From Taxillus chinensis (taxonomy: Eukaryota; Streptophyta; Magnoliopsida; Santalales; Loranthaceae): a stretch of 64,000 nt of DNA. The notes below the pieces were generated by a model. The model had not been told where the DNA came from, did no database searches, and saw only the letters and a list, made by a program, of their open reading frames with translations. The stretch's first letter is position 1, and each line of letters begins with the position of its first letter. The stretch covers positions 39,696,324 to 39,760,323 of the forward strand of contig CM042085.1 of the NCBI GenBank assembly GCA_023512835.1. The letters run 5' to 3'. Shown here piece by piece: positions 54,818 through 64,000 of this stretch. The position numbers and the translations under genes are program-made.

Positions 54818-56645
54818 TGTTGGAATACCTGGAATGGGGTTAACGATTAACCGCAAGGAAACGAATTTTAAAAATTTTATTCCAAGCAAACAAACAACAG
54901 GATCTAAACATGAATCAATTCGTTTAATTTTGCAAAGAGAGAAAAGAAGAAACCAACTCTGAAGAACGGTAAAGCTAGAACCCTCTTCTTTTCCCTCCAA
55001 GAACGAACTCACGATCCGCCTTTGATCGTCCTCGCGATCTCCTGGATTCAACCACCAAATAGCCTTCTCTCGCTATTCACCTTCTCAAGGAGTACGGGTG
55101 TGGCACCCTTGGATCAAAGAACAGAACACCACCTCTGCTAGGGTTAGCCGACACACTGTCTCTCTCTCTCTCTTGGCTATCAATGATTGCACACGCACAC
55201 CATTTAACCTAGGAGGCTATGCATCTATTTATAGACCTAGGGTTACCCCCTGTGCTATTACGCATACGCCCCTTTAGTTAAATAATAATAATACATATTA
55301 TTTAAACTATTTAAATAATATAATTATTACGCAACAAACTAATTAAATAAATATATAATATTATTTATTTATCAAATAAATAAATAATATATTTATTCAT
55401 TTAATCACATTAAATGGATAAAATATTTATTATTATTTATTTAATCTAATTAAATAAATAACCATGTGATATATATTTAACTCTTAAATATATATTAACA
55501 CACGTTAATTAATTAGCTCTTAAGCACAAACCGGAGAATTAACTCACAACGATCCAAGACTCCATACAAGAATAAACGGTGCTAGCAAGATGGACCAAAT
55601 GGACCCACTTAATCGAAGCTCAATAAATAATATTTAATTAATTAATCTCATTAATCAATTAAATCATTATTTATTAGTTTTAGTCCGAGCCACGATCGGG
55701 GACTAAAAACGCACTCTAAGATCAAGCAGATATGATTACAAGAATCCATAATAAATTATTTGTCCATCGATATAACTCGATTTCCATGTGATATGATCCT
55801 CCACTATGATATTCATAATTTAGAGACCGGTATCAATAGATTCCGTTCAACCTCTCTAATTATATCTTTATCCATGTGTTACCATTAATTCTCTAATGGG
55901 CGACCTATTCATGATCCAATCATGAATTAGGATTTATAATAAATTATATCTAATATAATTACAAGCGCTTGATTCACCTAAGAATCCCGAATTAAACAAC
56001 ATGGGAATATCATTACTTTTCGTATAACGAAGCATGGATTCCATGCACCCGACTTGACGCTCCCACTATCTATAATATTATATCTCCAAGATATCGAGGT
56101 ATTTGAAGCACTAAGCCTCTCACTCATTAATAAGTCAAAAGACATAAACTATAGACATGAGTTAATCAAACGGTCCTGGATTAAGATTAATCCATAAATC
56201 GATCATCTAGCGATAAAATATAAAGTTCTTCATACAATGCAACGGATATTAGTTGAAGAACTTATTCTATCATGGTCCTGTTCAATATGTATGATTACAT
56301 ACTGGCACTACTATTTGTAAACTCTTTACAATGATCCTAGATTAGATCACTCCCACTTATGGAAATAGTCCGCACCACAATCTTATCGAATAGAGCATCC
56401 CAAACTCTATTAACCGATTGTGAACTAATTTTATACTTAGTCTAATTAGTGGATCTATTGTATGTGTCTCACACATACCCAGATAATAGACTTTGATAAG
56501 CAATGAGATGTTATGATGCTCAGCCACACAAGAAAGCGGAATAATGCAATCTAATAAATATTTAAACAAAAAAATATTTCAATTAATCGAAATAGTCCTT
56601 ACATTATTAGGATTACACATTGCTTTATATAGCACTATCCCAACA
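54818..56645 (-). repeat. 3' LTR of the copia element
   Basis: 1828 bp with ends TGTTGG and CCAACA. On the minus strand the LTR starts TGTTGGGATAGTGC directly after a polypurine tract. A minus-strand TATA box (TATAAATAG, 55229-55237) is about 1.4 kb into it, with a (GA)n run downstream (55159-55173), an arrangement like that of the gypsy LTRs here. 55260-55700 is very AT-rich. Confidence 0.85.
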
Positions 56646-56665
56646 ATCTCCCACTTGCATTAAAG
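56646..56665 (-). other. Polypurine tract of the copia element
   Basis: On the minus strand GCAAGTGGGAGAT, the common plant copia tract, immediately before the LTR. Confidence 0.85.
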
Positions 56666-58161
56666 CAAGCGTGTCATATCCCGAATTCCCAACCTCTCAA
56701 GGTGTCCATCAAAAACTCTAGAAGGAAGAGTCTTTGTAAAAGGATCAGCTAGGTTGTCCTCCGATGCTATCTTGCATACCGACACGTCACCACGCTCCAC
56801 AATGTCTCCGATGAGGTGAAACTTCCGTTCAATGTGTTTTCCCCTTTGATGGCTTCTTGGTTCCTTACTATTTGCAACCGTACCACTATTGTCACAATAA
56901 ATGGTCATGGGTTGCTCAAGGTCAGGGATAACCTCTAAATCCCTTAAGAAGTTACGGAGCCATACAACCTCTTTGACGGCTTCCGAAGGCGCCACATATT
57001 CGGCTTCCATAGTAGAGTCGAAACACAAGATTGTTTCACACTCCTCCAAACTATAGCTCCACCAATCAAAGTGAACACAGAGCCAGAGGTTGATTTCCTC
57101 GAATCTGGATCCGATTGAAAATCGAGAATCGGTGTAACCCACAGCGTCAAATCTGACCCCGAATACATGAGCATATAATTCCTAGTTCTCCGAAGATACT
57201 TAAGAATATGCTTAATCGATTCCCAATGTTTGATTCCCGGATTCGATTGATATCTACTAACAATTCCCACCGCATAACAAATATCCGGTCTCGTACATAA
57301 CATAGCATACATTAGACTACCAATCTGTTGAAGCATAGGGTATCTTTCGCATGCTATCGATCTCTGCTGTGTCTTAGGAGACATTTCCTTAGACAACGTA
57401 ATTCCATTTCTCATGGGTTGTTGACCCTTTTTGGAATTTTGCATACAATACTTCTCAAGTATTTTATCTATGTACGAGGCTTGGGATAATGCTAACATCT
57501 TGTTCTTCCTATCACGGTAAATATGGATTCCAAGAACATAGCTTGCTTCTCCCAAGTCTTTCATCGGAATTGTTTAGTCAACCACTGTTTGACCGATTCC
57601 AATGATACTATATCATTCCCAATGATAAGAATATCATCAACATAAAGAATAAGAAAGACCACATTTCCATCCTTTATCTTTTTGTAGACGCATGGCCTCG
57701 TTTATGCTCCTTGAAATCAAATGATTTGACCACCTCGTCAAATCTAATGTTCCAAGACCTAGAGGCTTGTTTGAGTCCATAAATGGATCTCTCGCAACTT
57801 GCATACTTTATGTTGTTGCCCTTTAGCAATGAATCCTTCAGGCTGTATCATATAGATACTCTCCTCCAAACGACCATTCAAGAATGCCATTTTCACGTCC
57901 ATTTGCCAAATCTCATAATCGAGATGTACAAGCTTAGCAGGAGGATGCGAATGGATTTGAGCATAGCAACCGGAGAGAAGGTTTCCTCATAATCGATACC
58001 TTCTTTCCGGGTGTAGCCCTGGCTACTAGCCTAGCTTTAAAAGTCTCTACTTTTCCATCCGCGCCTCTTTTCCTTTTATAAATCCATTTGCATCCAATTG
58101 GTTTCACCCCTTTGGGCAAATCCACAAGTTCCCAAACTTGGTTTGAATACATTGAATTCAT
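56660..58161 (-). pseudogene. Copia reverse transcriptase and RNase H
   Basis: RT begins NQVWELVDLPKGVKPIGCKW and KARLVARA (57934-58161). After frame changes the catalytic LYVDDILIIGND is read near 57610-57650. After another frame change come MKDLGEASYVLGIHIYRDR, SYIDKILEKYCM, MYAMLCTRPDICYAVGIVSR and KHILKYLRRTRNYMLMYSG (56944-57564). RNase H continues in another frame with STMEAEYVAPSEAVKEVVWL, TIYCDNSGTVANSKEPRSH and NLADPFTKTL, ending RDMTRLL (56660-57142). At least four frame changes or stops; not functional. Confidence 0.9.
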
Positions 58162-58570
58162 TTAAGATCCATTGCTTGTTGCCATGCTTTGGAATCTACA
58201 TCATTCGGTGCATCACTCAGGGTCAAGGGATCATCTTTATGATCATCGGAGATAGCTACCAGAGCATCTCCAACTCCCATGTAACGGTCCGGTTGTCTAA
58301 TAACCCTCCCACTACGACGCAAAGTAAGCCGGATGTTGTTCTAATGTTGTGGTCTCATTTCTTATGATTGGTTGATCAATAATGATCTCATCATGTTGAT
58401 CCCGAGTTGGGCCACTGATCTCATCAACTGGTATCTCATCCAACTCTATTCGATGATCTGATTTGTGATTTTTAATATGGTCATCTTCAAGATATTTAGC
58501 ATTTGTCGATACAAATACTTTATTATCTTTCGACTATAAAATAAACCACCTTTCGTTTCTTTTGGATATC

Positions 58571-59243
58571 CTACAAAAATGCACAACTCGGTGCGTGCTC
58601 AACTTTATCCACCTTAGCCCTTTTGATATGAACCCTACACCCCCAAATTCGGATATGCCTTAAACTTGGTTTACGACCTGTCCATAATTCGAATGGTGTC
58701 TTAGGTATGGATTTAGAAGGTACCCTGTTTATCAAATAAATACGTTTGTATAGGCATACCCCCAAAATGATTTGGGCAATGATGAACTACTTAACATTGA
58801 TCTCATCATGTCAAGCATTGTCCTATTCCTCCTCTCTGCAACACCATTTTGTTGTGGTGTGCCGGTATTGAGGAGTTGAGACAATATCCCATTATCGGTT
58901 AGATATGACCTAAACTCATTATCCAGGTACTCTCCACCTCGATCCGATCGAAGCATCTTGATAGATTTACCTAATTGCTTTTCCGTCTCAGTCCAAAATT
59001 CTTTGAACTTTTCAAAAGTCTCTCGACTTACGGTGTATTAGGTAAACATATCCATATCTAGAGATATCGTCAATAAAAGTGACGAAATACTCATAACCTC
59101 CTCTTGCTTGTACATTAAAAGGTCCACAAACATCCGTATGTACTAGCTCTAGAGATCATTAACACGATGTCCTTTCGAAAGAAAAGACCTCTTGGTCATT
59201 TTACCCTCCAAACATGATTCACATGTGGGTAAAGGAGTAACCT
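58571..59243 (-). pseudogene. Copia integrase core
   Basis: Minus-strand reading resumes after the solo LTR with TPLPTCESCLEGKMTKRSFL, the end of the GAG-pre-integrase finger. It then passes through the core: MLRSDRGGEYLDNEF (second catalytic Asp), GTPQQNGVAERRNRTMLDM (catalytic Glu), SLPKSFWGYA, VPSKSIPKTPFELWTGRKPS and RIWGCRVHIK. Stops and frame changes occur near 59040-59160 and 58765. Confidence 0.88.
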
Positions 59244-61081
59244 CTAAGGACCCGTACCTTGAGTTAGTCACAGTTTTGCCTTTATGAGTAGAGTTTTTCT
59301 AGATTTTGACCTAGGTGAATGGACTCCAATGAATTCACGTGCAAAAGGAAAGACGCTTAGAATGATGTCCTCTATCTACCACAGAAGTTTCAGGCAAACG
59401 GACGTGTATGTGAGGTGCACATGAAATGGGTCCATTTCACGGAAGTGTGGTTGTCTTCTACATGATGCAAGGAGGCTAGGGGTGAAGTTTGAGGGCATTT
59501 GGAGTGCATTTGGAGTTGCACGTGAATTGGGGAATTCACGTGCAAATTGGCGTGCAGGCATGTTTTTGCATGGTTACCTTGGTTTTGTCATTCTAATCAT
59601 CTTTTCCCAAAGGACCATGTTGGAATTGTGAATATTTTGGTGTGTATGGTTGTGGGAAGGTCATAGCTTATTCAATCAAAACTACGTCGTTTTGATGCTG
59701 GGATTCACTTAATCAAAACTACGTCGTTTTGATGTTGTGTTGTCTATATAAGGAGGAGAAGCCCTCTGCTTTTAGGTTTAGGGTTCTCTTCACCGCCTTG
59801 CGCCGTCATAGAGAGAGAGAGAGAGAGAGAGAGAGAGCTAGAGAGAGAGGGAAGGGGAGTTGCCGGTTCGTTGCCGGAGCATCTTGCGTGGGGAGGATGG
59901 CGTTTGAGCGGGAGCAAGGAAGATCCGCTTTAAGGTAGGGGTTGTCTCCCCCGATCGTTTCGGGGTTAGGCCCGGCTAGAGGATTTATAGAGCTTCGTTG
60001 TTATTGTTATACTATTTATATGTAAATTCATATAGGTGTCACCTCCTATATGAATGTTGGCCCTCAATGGCGCTTTTGATGTATTCTGGTGTTGGATGGT
60101 GAGTGCGTATTAAGTGTTCGATAAAATGCCTATAAATGGATATGTCCTGTGTGAATATGCCTAGTATGTGTTTGATAATATGCCCGTGTGGCCGGGTTTG
60201 TGTTGTGAATGTATGCATGTTAAGCGTTTGGTAAAATAACCGTGAGACTCGCATGTCAAGTGTTTGATTTTATGCCGATGGGTGTGCGAACTAAGTGTTT
60301 GGTTTAATGCCCTGTGACCTTGTATGTTGTGCTTGTGGAACCCGGTGGTGGAAGCCCGGACTGGGAATCGTCTGCTTTGTGTGGCTAAGCCTGAGAGGTC
60401 TTGTGGATATGTTAGCCCGTGTGGCTAAGCCTATATGGCCGTGGATATGTTAGCCCGTGTGGCTAAGCCTATATGGCCGTGGATATGTTAGCCCGTGTGG
60501 CTAAGCCCGAGAGGTCGTGGATATGTTAGCTGTGTGGCTAAGCCTAAGTGTTGTGGATATGTTAGCCTATATGGCTAAGCCTGTATGGCCGTGGATATGT
60601 CTATGCCATGTGAATGTGGAATACAACTTGTTTACATTTTATTGTCACTACACCGCACCCGTACACACTCATGTAGACGCTAGGAGCATGGGATGGGTTG
60701 GGAGACATGATCCCTACCGTGGTCAAGCGTTGCTCACCCCTCCCTCTATGTTGTGTTTTCTTTCGGGGAACGTACGGGCGTTAGGTGGATACACCAAGGT
60801 GGAAGACCATCTTCATTTTATTGTTTATTTCAGTAATGTAATTTTATGATTTATGTAACCCCAGGGAGGGGAATGTACTAAGGGATTGAATTGTAGTAAG
60901 GAACATGGTTGTTTTGTGAACCTTTGATGTTTGGAATTAAATAAAGATGTGGCTTGTTTGATTTATTGTAATTGTTAGACTTGCTTGTGTGGCATCCAGT
61001 AATCCAACCCCGTTGCCCTCCGTGTGGGTGAATGGGAAGTCACGTACCGGTTTCCCCGGGTCGGAAATCCGGGGCGTGACA
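59244..61081 (+). repeat. Solo LARD-family LTR in copia integrase
   Basis: 1838 bp, plus strand, with perfect flanking AACCT (59239-59243 and 61082-61086). The start CTAAGGACCCGTAC is a changed form of TGTAATGACCCGTG; the end GGGGCGTGACA is intact. It has the two palindromic motifs (59677-59735), TATATAAGG (59745-59753), (GA)n (59811-59848), the 38-bp minisatellite (60380-60598, about six units) and the terminal block CACGTACCGGTTTCC. Removing it and one AACCT restores the copia coding order. No primer site or interior: a product of LTR-LTR recombination. Confidence 0.92.
60380..60598 (+). repeat. 38-bp minisatellite in the solo LTR, about six units
   Basis: Units as at 28303-28530, some shortened by one to three bases. 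The last unit again carries the CCTATATGG variant. Confidence 0.88.
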
Positions 61082-61086
61082 AACCT

Positions 61087-61703
61087 CTAAACCATTGAGA
61101 AGTCCATCCTTTACTAACCTTTGAATCCTAGTTTGGTTAATATGTCCAAGTCTCACGTGCCATAGATATGTTTCATTTGTATCTAACTTAACTCGTTTTG
61201 GAATGGGTTCATCATCAATTATTTCAGTGTTCAACAATGTATGAATGCTAGGATTAATTTTGTAAAGATTGTTTTCCTTTATACCAGAACATATCAAAAT
61301 ATTATTCTTATAAACTGAAACATTTTCAAAGAAAACTAATAGAATAACCATGTTCAACCAAAGAAGAAACCGAAATCAAATTCCTGTTCAACTCGGTACA
61401 TAAAAACAATCCTTTATATTTCTAAAATATAACTTTAGCACTCCCATCGCCATTGTTGAAACTGAATCCCAAGTGCCAACTCTAAAATGAATTCCCTTCC
61501 TTAAGCTGCCTTTGGACCCGAAGTCCCCGCAAAGAAGTACAAACATTATTAGTGGCACCGTAATCTATAATCCAAAGATTATTTGATTTTTCCACTAAAC
61601 CGGTTTCAAGGACAAGTACAATACCTTCCTTTGGCTTCACTGTTTGGAGGTACTCTTTACAGCTTCCTCTTCCAAGTGCCCTTCTTTGCCGCAATGGAAA
61701 CAC
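61087..61703 (-). pseudogene. Copia protease and GAG-pre-integrase
   Basis: The protease shows NNLWIIDYGATNNVCTS, where active copia proteases have DSGATNHVC: the Ser of the catalytic DSG is Tyr. After a frame change, LYKINPSI, KRVKLDTNETYLWHVRLGHI and RIQRLVKDGLLNGLEV follow, the GAG-pre-integrase zinc-binding part. It is cut by the solo LTR insertion at 61082-61086. Confidence 0.85.
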
Positions 61704-62431
61704 TTTCCAGCTTTAGAGTCTTCTTTTTCTTGTTCACCTTCCTCTTGGCTTTTAAAGATGCCTTTTTCTTGTCACTTAGCTTCTTCTTCTTCTTAAGAGA
61801 AGAACCAGCAACAACCATGTTCACCTCACCTTTCTTAGACTTAATCATTCCCTCATAGGTTTGTAATTCGGTCATAAGAGTGGTGAGGTTTAGATCCATT
61901 TTATTCAAGACATAATTAGTCTTAAAAGAAATGAAGCTATCGGGAGAGTCTCTAGTATCATACCAACTCGAGTCTGTTGATCTATACTAGCTCCATGGAT
62001 CTCAGCCTCATTAAAATGAGCCATGATCTCTAAGAGATGATCCCTAATAGGAGTTCCCACTTTCATGCGACTATTCATAATAGCTCTCACGGCCTCAAAC
62101 CGCGCACGAATTGAGATCTCCCCAAACATAGCACTCGTAAAGAATCCATGATATCCTTGGCAGTTCGCATCCCTTGATGTTGTTGTTGCAACACATTGGA
62201 CATGGATGCCAACATGTAACAACGCGTCATATCATCGGACGCAATCCACTTATCATAGGCATCCTTTCCGGTTCCGAAGCATTAATGGAGGTTCGGGTGG
62301 ACAAGGCTCTGATAAGACAAACTTGTGCTTTTCAGCTTAACACAATATTCGGATTACGCTTCCAATCATTGAAATTTTCACCGGTCAATTTATTTTGGCT
62401 CAATAAAACGGCTAAGCGGGTTAAAAGACAT
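61640..62431 (-). pseudogene. Copia gag
   Basis: A start at 62431 gives MSFNPLSRF; the canonical NKLTGENFNDWKRNPNIVLS follows in another frame, so an early frameshift is present. Then YDKWIASDDMTRCYMLASMS, FEAVRAIMNSRMKVGTPIRD and MAHFNEAEIHGASIDQQTRV (UBN2-type capsid), a Lys-rich stretch, and a zinc knuckle beginning CFHCGKEGH whose last part (CKEYLQT) is shifted by one base. Gag packages the element RNA; this copy is broken. Confidence 0.85.
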
Positions 62432-64000
62432 TTTCCGAAAATATAAAATATAAAATGTTTTAGAATGGCATACATCATAACTAAATTTAGTAAAATGCAT
62501 ATACATTAATGAATGCATGAATGCACAAGTATTAATAAAACCCTAAATCAATACTCTTACTACGAATAACAAAATATCCAGAATCAATAAACCTCCTTTG
62601 GGAGAATAAACTTTTTCTTTACTTTGTCGGGACCCTCCCAATTGATTTGGCTTTCCTAAATATCGCATATTCAACCAATTCAATTTTCGTTTATATTTGG
62701 TCCACATCCCTTGCAACAGCGCCTCTTTGGAAGATTAATGCAAGAGATCGTGTTGAGTGTATAACCATTATTTCGTGTCTTATTACCTAAACCTTTTGAA
62801 TTGCCTAGCTTTGGCGAGGTATCAATCAGCTGGTTTAAATAATAAGTAAACTATCCTTTTAGGAAAATAACTTGAGCCTAGTCCATAAAATCTCTTCGGA
62901 GAAACATTAAGACATATACCTTAGTTATTTAATAATGGAGACCATGGGTCTTATTCCCAATAAAACCCTCTCACACTCAATATTTTACAAATTGGGTTTT
63001 TATATTTTTTTAACTCTTAAATAAAATATGATGCATGAAAAATAATATGTAGACGGCACTCCTAATTATATATGTAATGTGATCATGTGATGTGCAATTT
63101 ATAAAACAAATATTAAATAAACTACGGCCGTAATACCAAGGGATCCATCCTATGAAGAAAAATAAAGCAAAAAAAAAAAAAAACAAGACACTCTTGCAGG
63201 CTCTTTATCTTCATCTTTCCTGGTTGATCTTCATTGTCTTCATCTTGCTACAACCTAAATAATTTTAATAGATAACAATTATTCATTAAAATTATCTCTT
63301 ACTTAAAATTAAAATAATTTAATTATGGATAACAATTATCCAATTATAAAATTATTTTTCATTTAAGACTAATATAGATAATTATAGAAAGATCCAATCT
63401 TCCAAAATTAACTATGTCAATATTTTTATTTCCAAAAATTATTCTATCAATATAGAATAAAATTTAATAGATAACAATTATCCATTAAAATTTTCTCTCA
63501 CTTAAATATTTAAATAATTCAATTATGAATAACAGTTATCTAATTATAGAATTATTTTTTATTTAAAATTGATATAACTAATTATAGAAAGATCTAATCT
63601 TTTAAAATTAATTATGTCAACTTTCTATAATTTCTAAATATTATTCCATCAATATAGAATAAACTTTAGAGTATTAAAAATCAGGAAAGTAAATCGGCTG
63701 TGAGAAAACCCGCCGCCGCATGGGACTCCTCCACCACCGGACTGCTTGTGAGAGACTAGGTGGAACCGCCCCTTTTTTTTTAACTGCAGCCATCAGCCGT
63801 CAATGCCAACATCACATGCCAAGAGACCCAATTAATACATGAAGCTTACGTGCAAGGAATCCCAAGCTTCCTCCTTTTTTTTTTTAATTTTTTTTTTCTT
63901 TGTCATACTCGGTCGTTTTGGCATCCCACGTTCAACATAAAAAAAAATGCATCACATCACAGCACCATCTCCATGCTCGGATGAAGAGAATGTGTGCCCA
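62432..64000 (-). other. Leader region upstream of copia gag
   Basis: No gene seen. It may be untranslated leader of the copia element or include further nested sequence; no LTR start TGTTGGAATACC or primer site is found before the window ends. An AT-rich unit of about 199 bp is tandemly duplicated (63266-63465 and 63465-63665), with AGAAAGATCCAATCTT and AGAAAGATCTAATCTT marking corresponding points. A-rich and T-rich runs occur at 63165 and 63870. Confidence 0.45.

Larger units (their letters stand above)
54818..64000 (-). mobile_element. Ty1/copia element, minus strand, runs off the window
   Basis: 3' LTR (54818-56645), polypurine tract (56646-56665), RNase H, RT, integrase, protease and gag in minus-strand order up to 62431, then a long leader to the window end; the 5' LTR is not seen. 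It is interrupted by a solo LARD-family LTR (59244-61081). Stops and frameshifts occur in every domain. The order protease-integrase-RT-RNase H and the motifs GVAERRNRT, LYVDDILI and EAEYVA identify Ty1/copia. It was inserted into the LTR at 53863. Confidence 0.9.

Overview
The window reads as nuclear DNA of a flowering plant, probably a eudicot. The evidence is plant-type LTR retrotransposons with tRNA-iMet primer sites, a plant-specific PLS/E-type pentatricopeptide repeat (PPR) gene, long AT-rich spacers, and no bacterial-style gene packing. I see only one convincing host gene: an intronless PPR gene on the minus strand at 38541-40130, closely resembling Arabidopsis At5g15300. Almost everything else is nested transposable elements and their decay products.

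Layout. 1-7291: 3' part of a Tat/Ogre-like Ty3/gypsy element on the plus strand (broken gag, no pol, 38-bp tandem repeats, polypurine tract, 2.9-kb LTR). It interrupts an LTR of a second family. 7292-12131: copy A of a non-autonomous gypsy element (LARD-like: long LTRs, about 4.5 kb of mostly non-coding interior, remnants of two gag zinc knuckles). 12143-22038: minus-strand members of the same family in a tandem LTR-interior-LTR-interior-LTR arrangement, the second interior nearly deleted. 22039-25683: decayed gag-pol of a related coding gypsy element (minus), whose 5' LTR (25684-26948 plus 35442-35915) is split by a complete plus-strand LARD copy at 26949-35436 with a perfect 5-bp target duplication. 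35916-37411: RNase H end and 3' LTR of a Ty1/copia element.

37412-42107 is the low-transposon island with the PPR gene. 42116-46317 is a GC-tailed non-autonomous hAT element with a perfect 8-bp target duplication, itself carrying a 3.4-kb solo gypsy LTR. 46735-52577 is a complete but decayed chromodomain-bearing gypsy element (minus) with 384-bp LTRs, carrying an unidentified 355-bp GC-rich insertion. 53077-64000 is a four-deep nest: a gypsy LTR cut by another LTR, cut by a minus-strand Ty1/copia element that runs off the window, in turn cut by a solo LARD-family LTR with a 5-bp target duplication.

How the parts relate. LARD copies lack pol but share with the coding gypsy element the primer site, about 190 bp of leader, LTR termini and a paired zinc-knuckle signature. 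This suggests a parasite and helper pair, which is inference. LARD LTRs carry a TATA box, duplicated palindromic ACGT-centred motifs upstream of it, a (GA)n leader and a 38-bp minisatellite that varies in copy number, even between the two LTRs of one element. No intact retroelement coding region, CRISPR array, tRNA or rRNA gene was seen.
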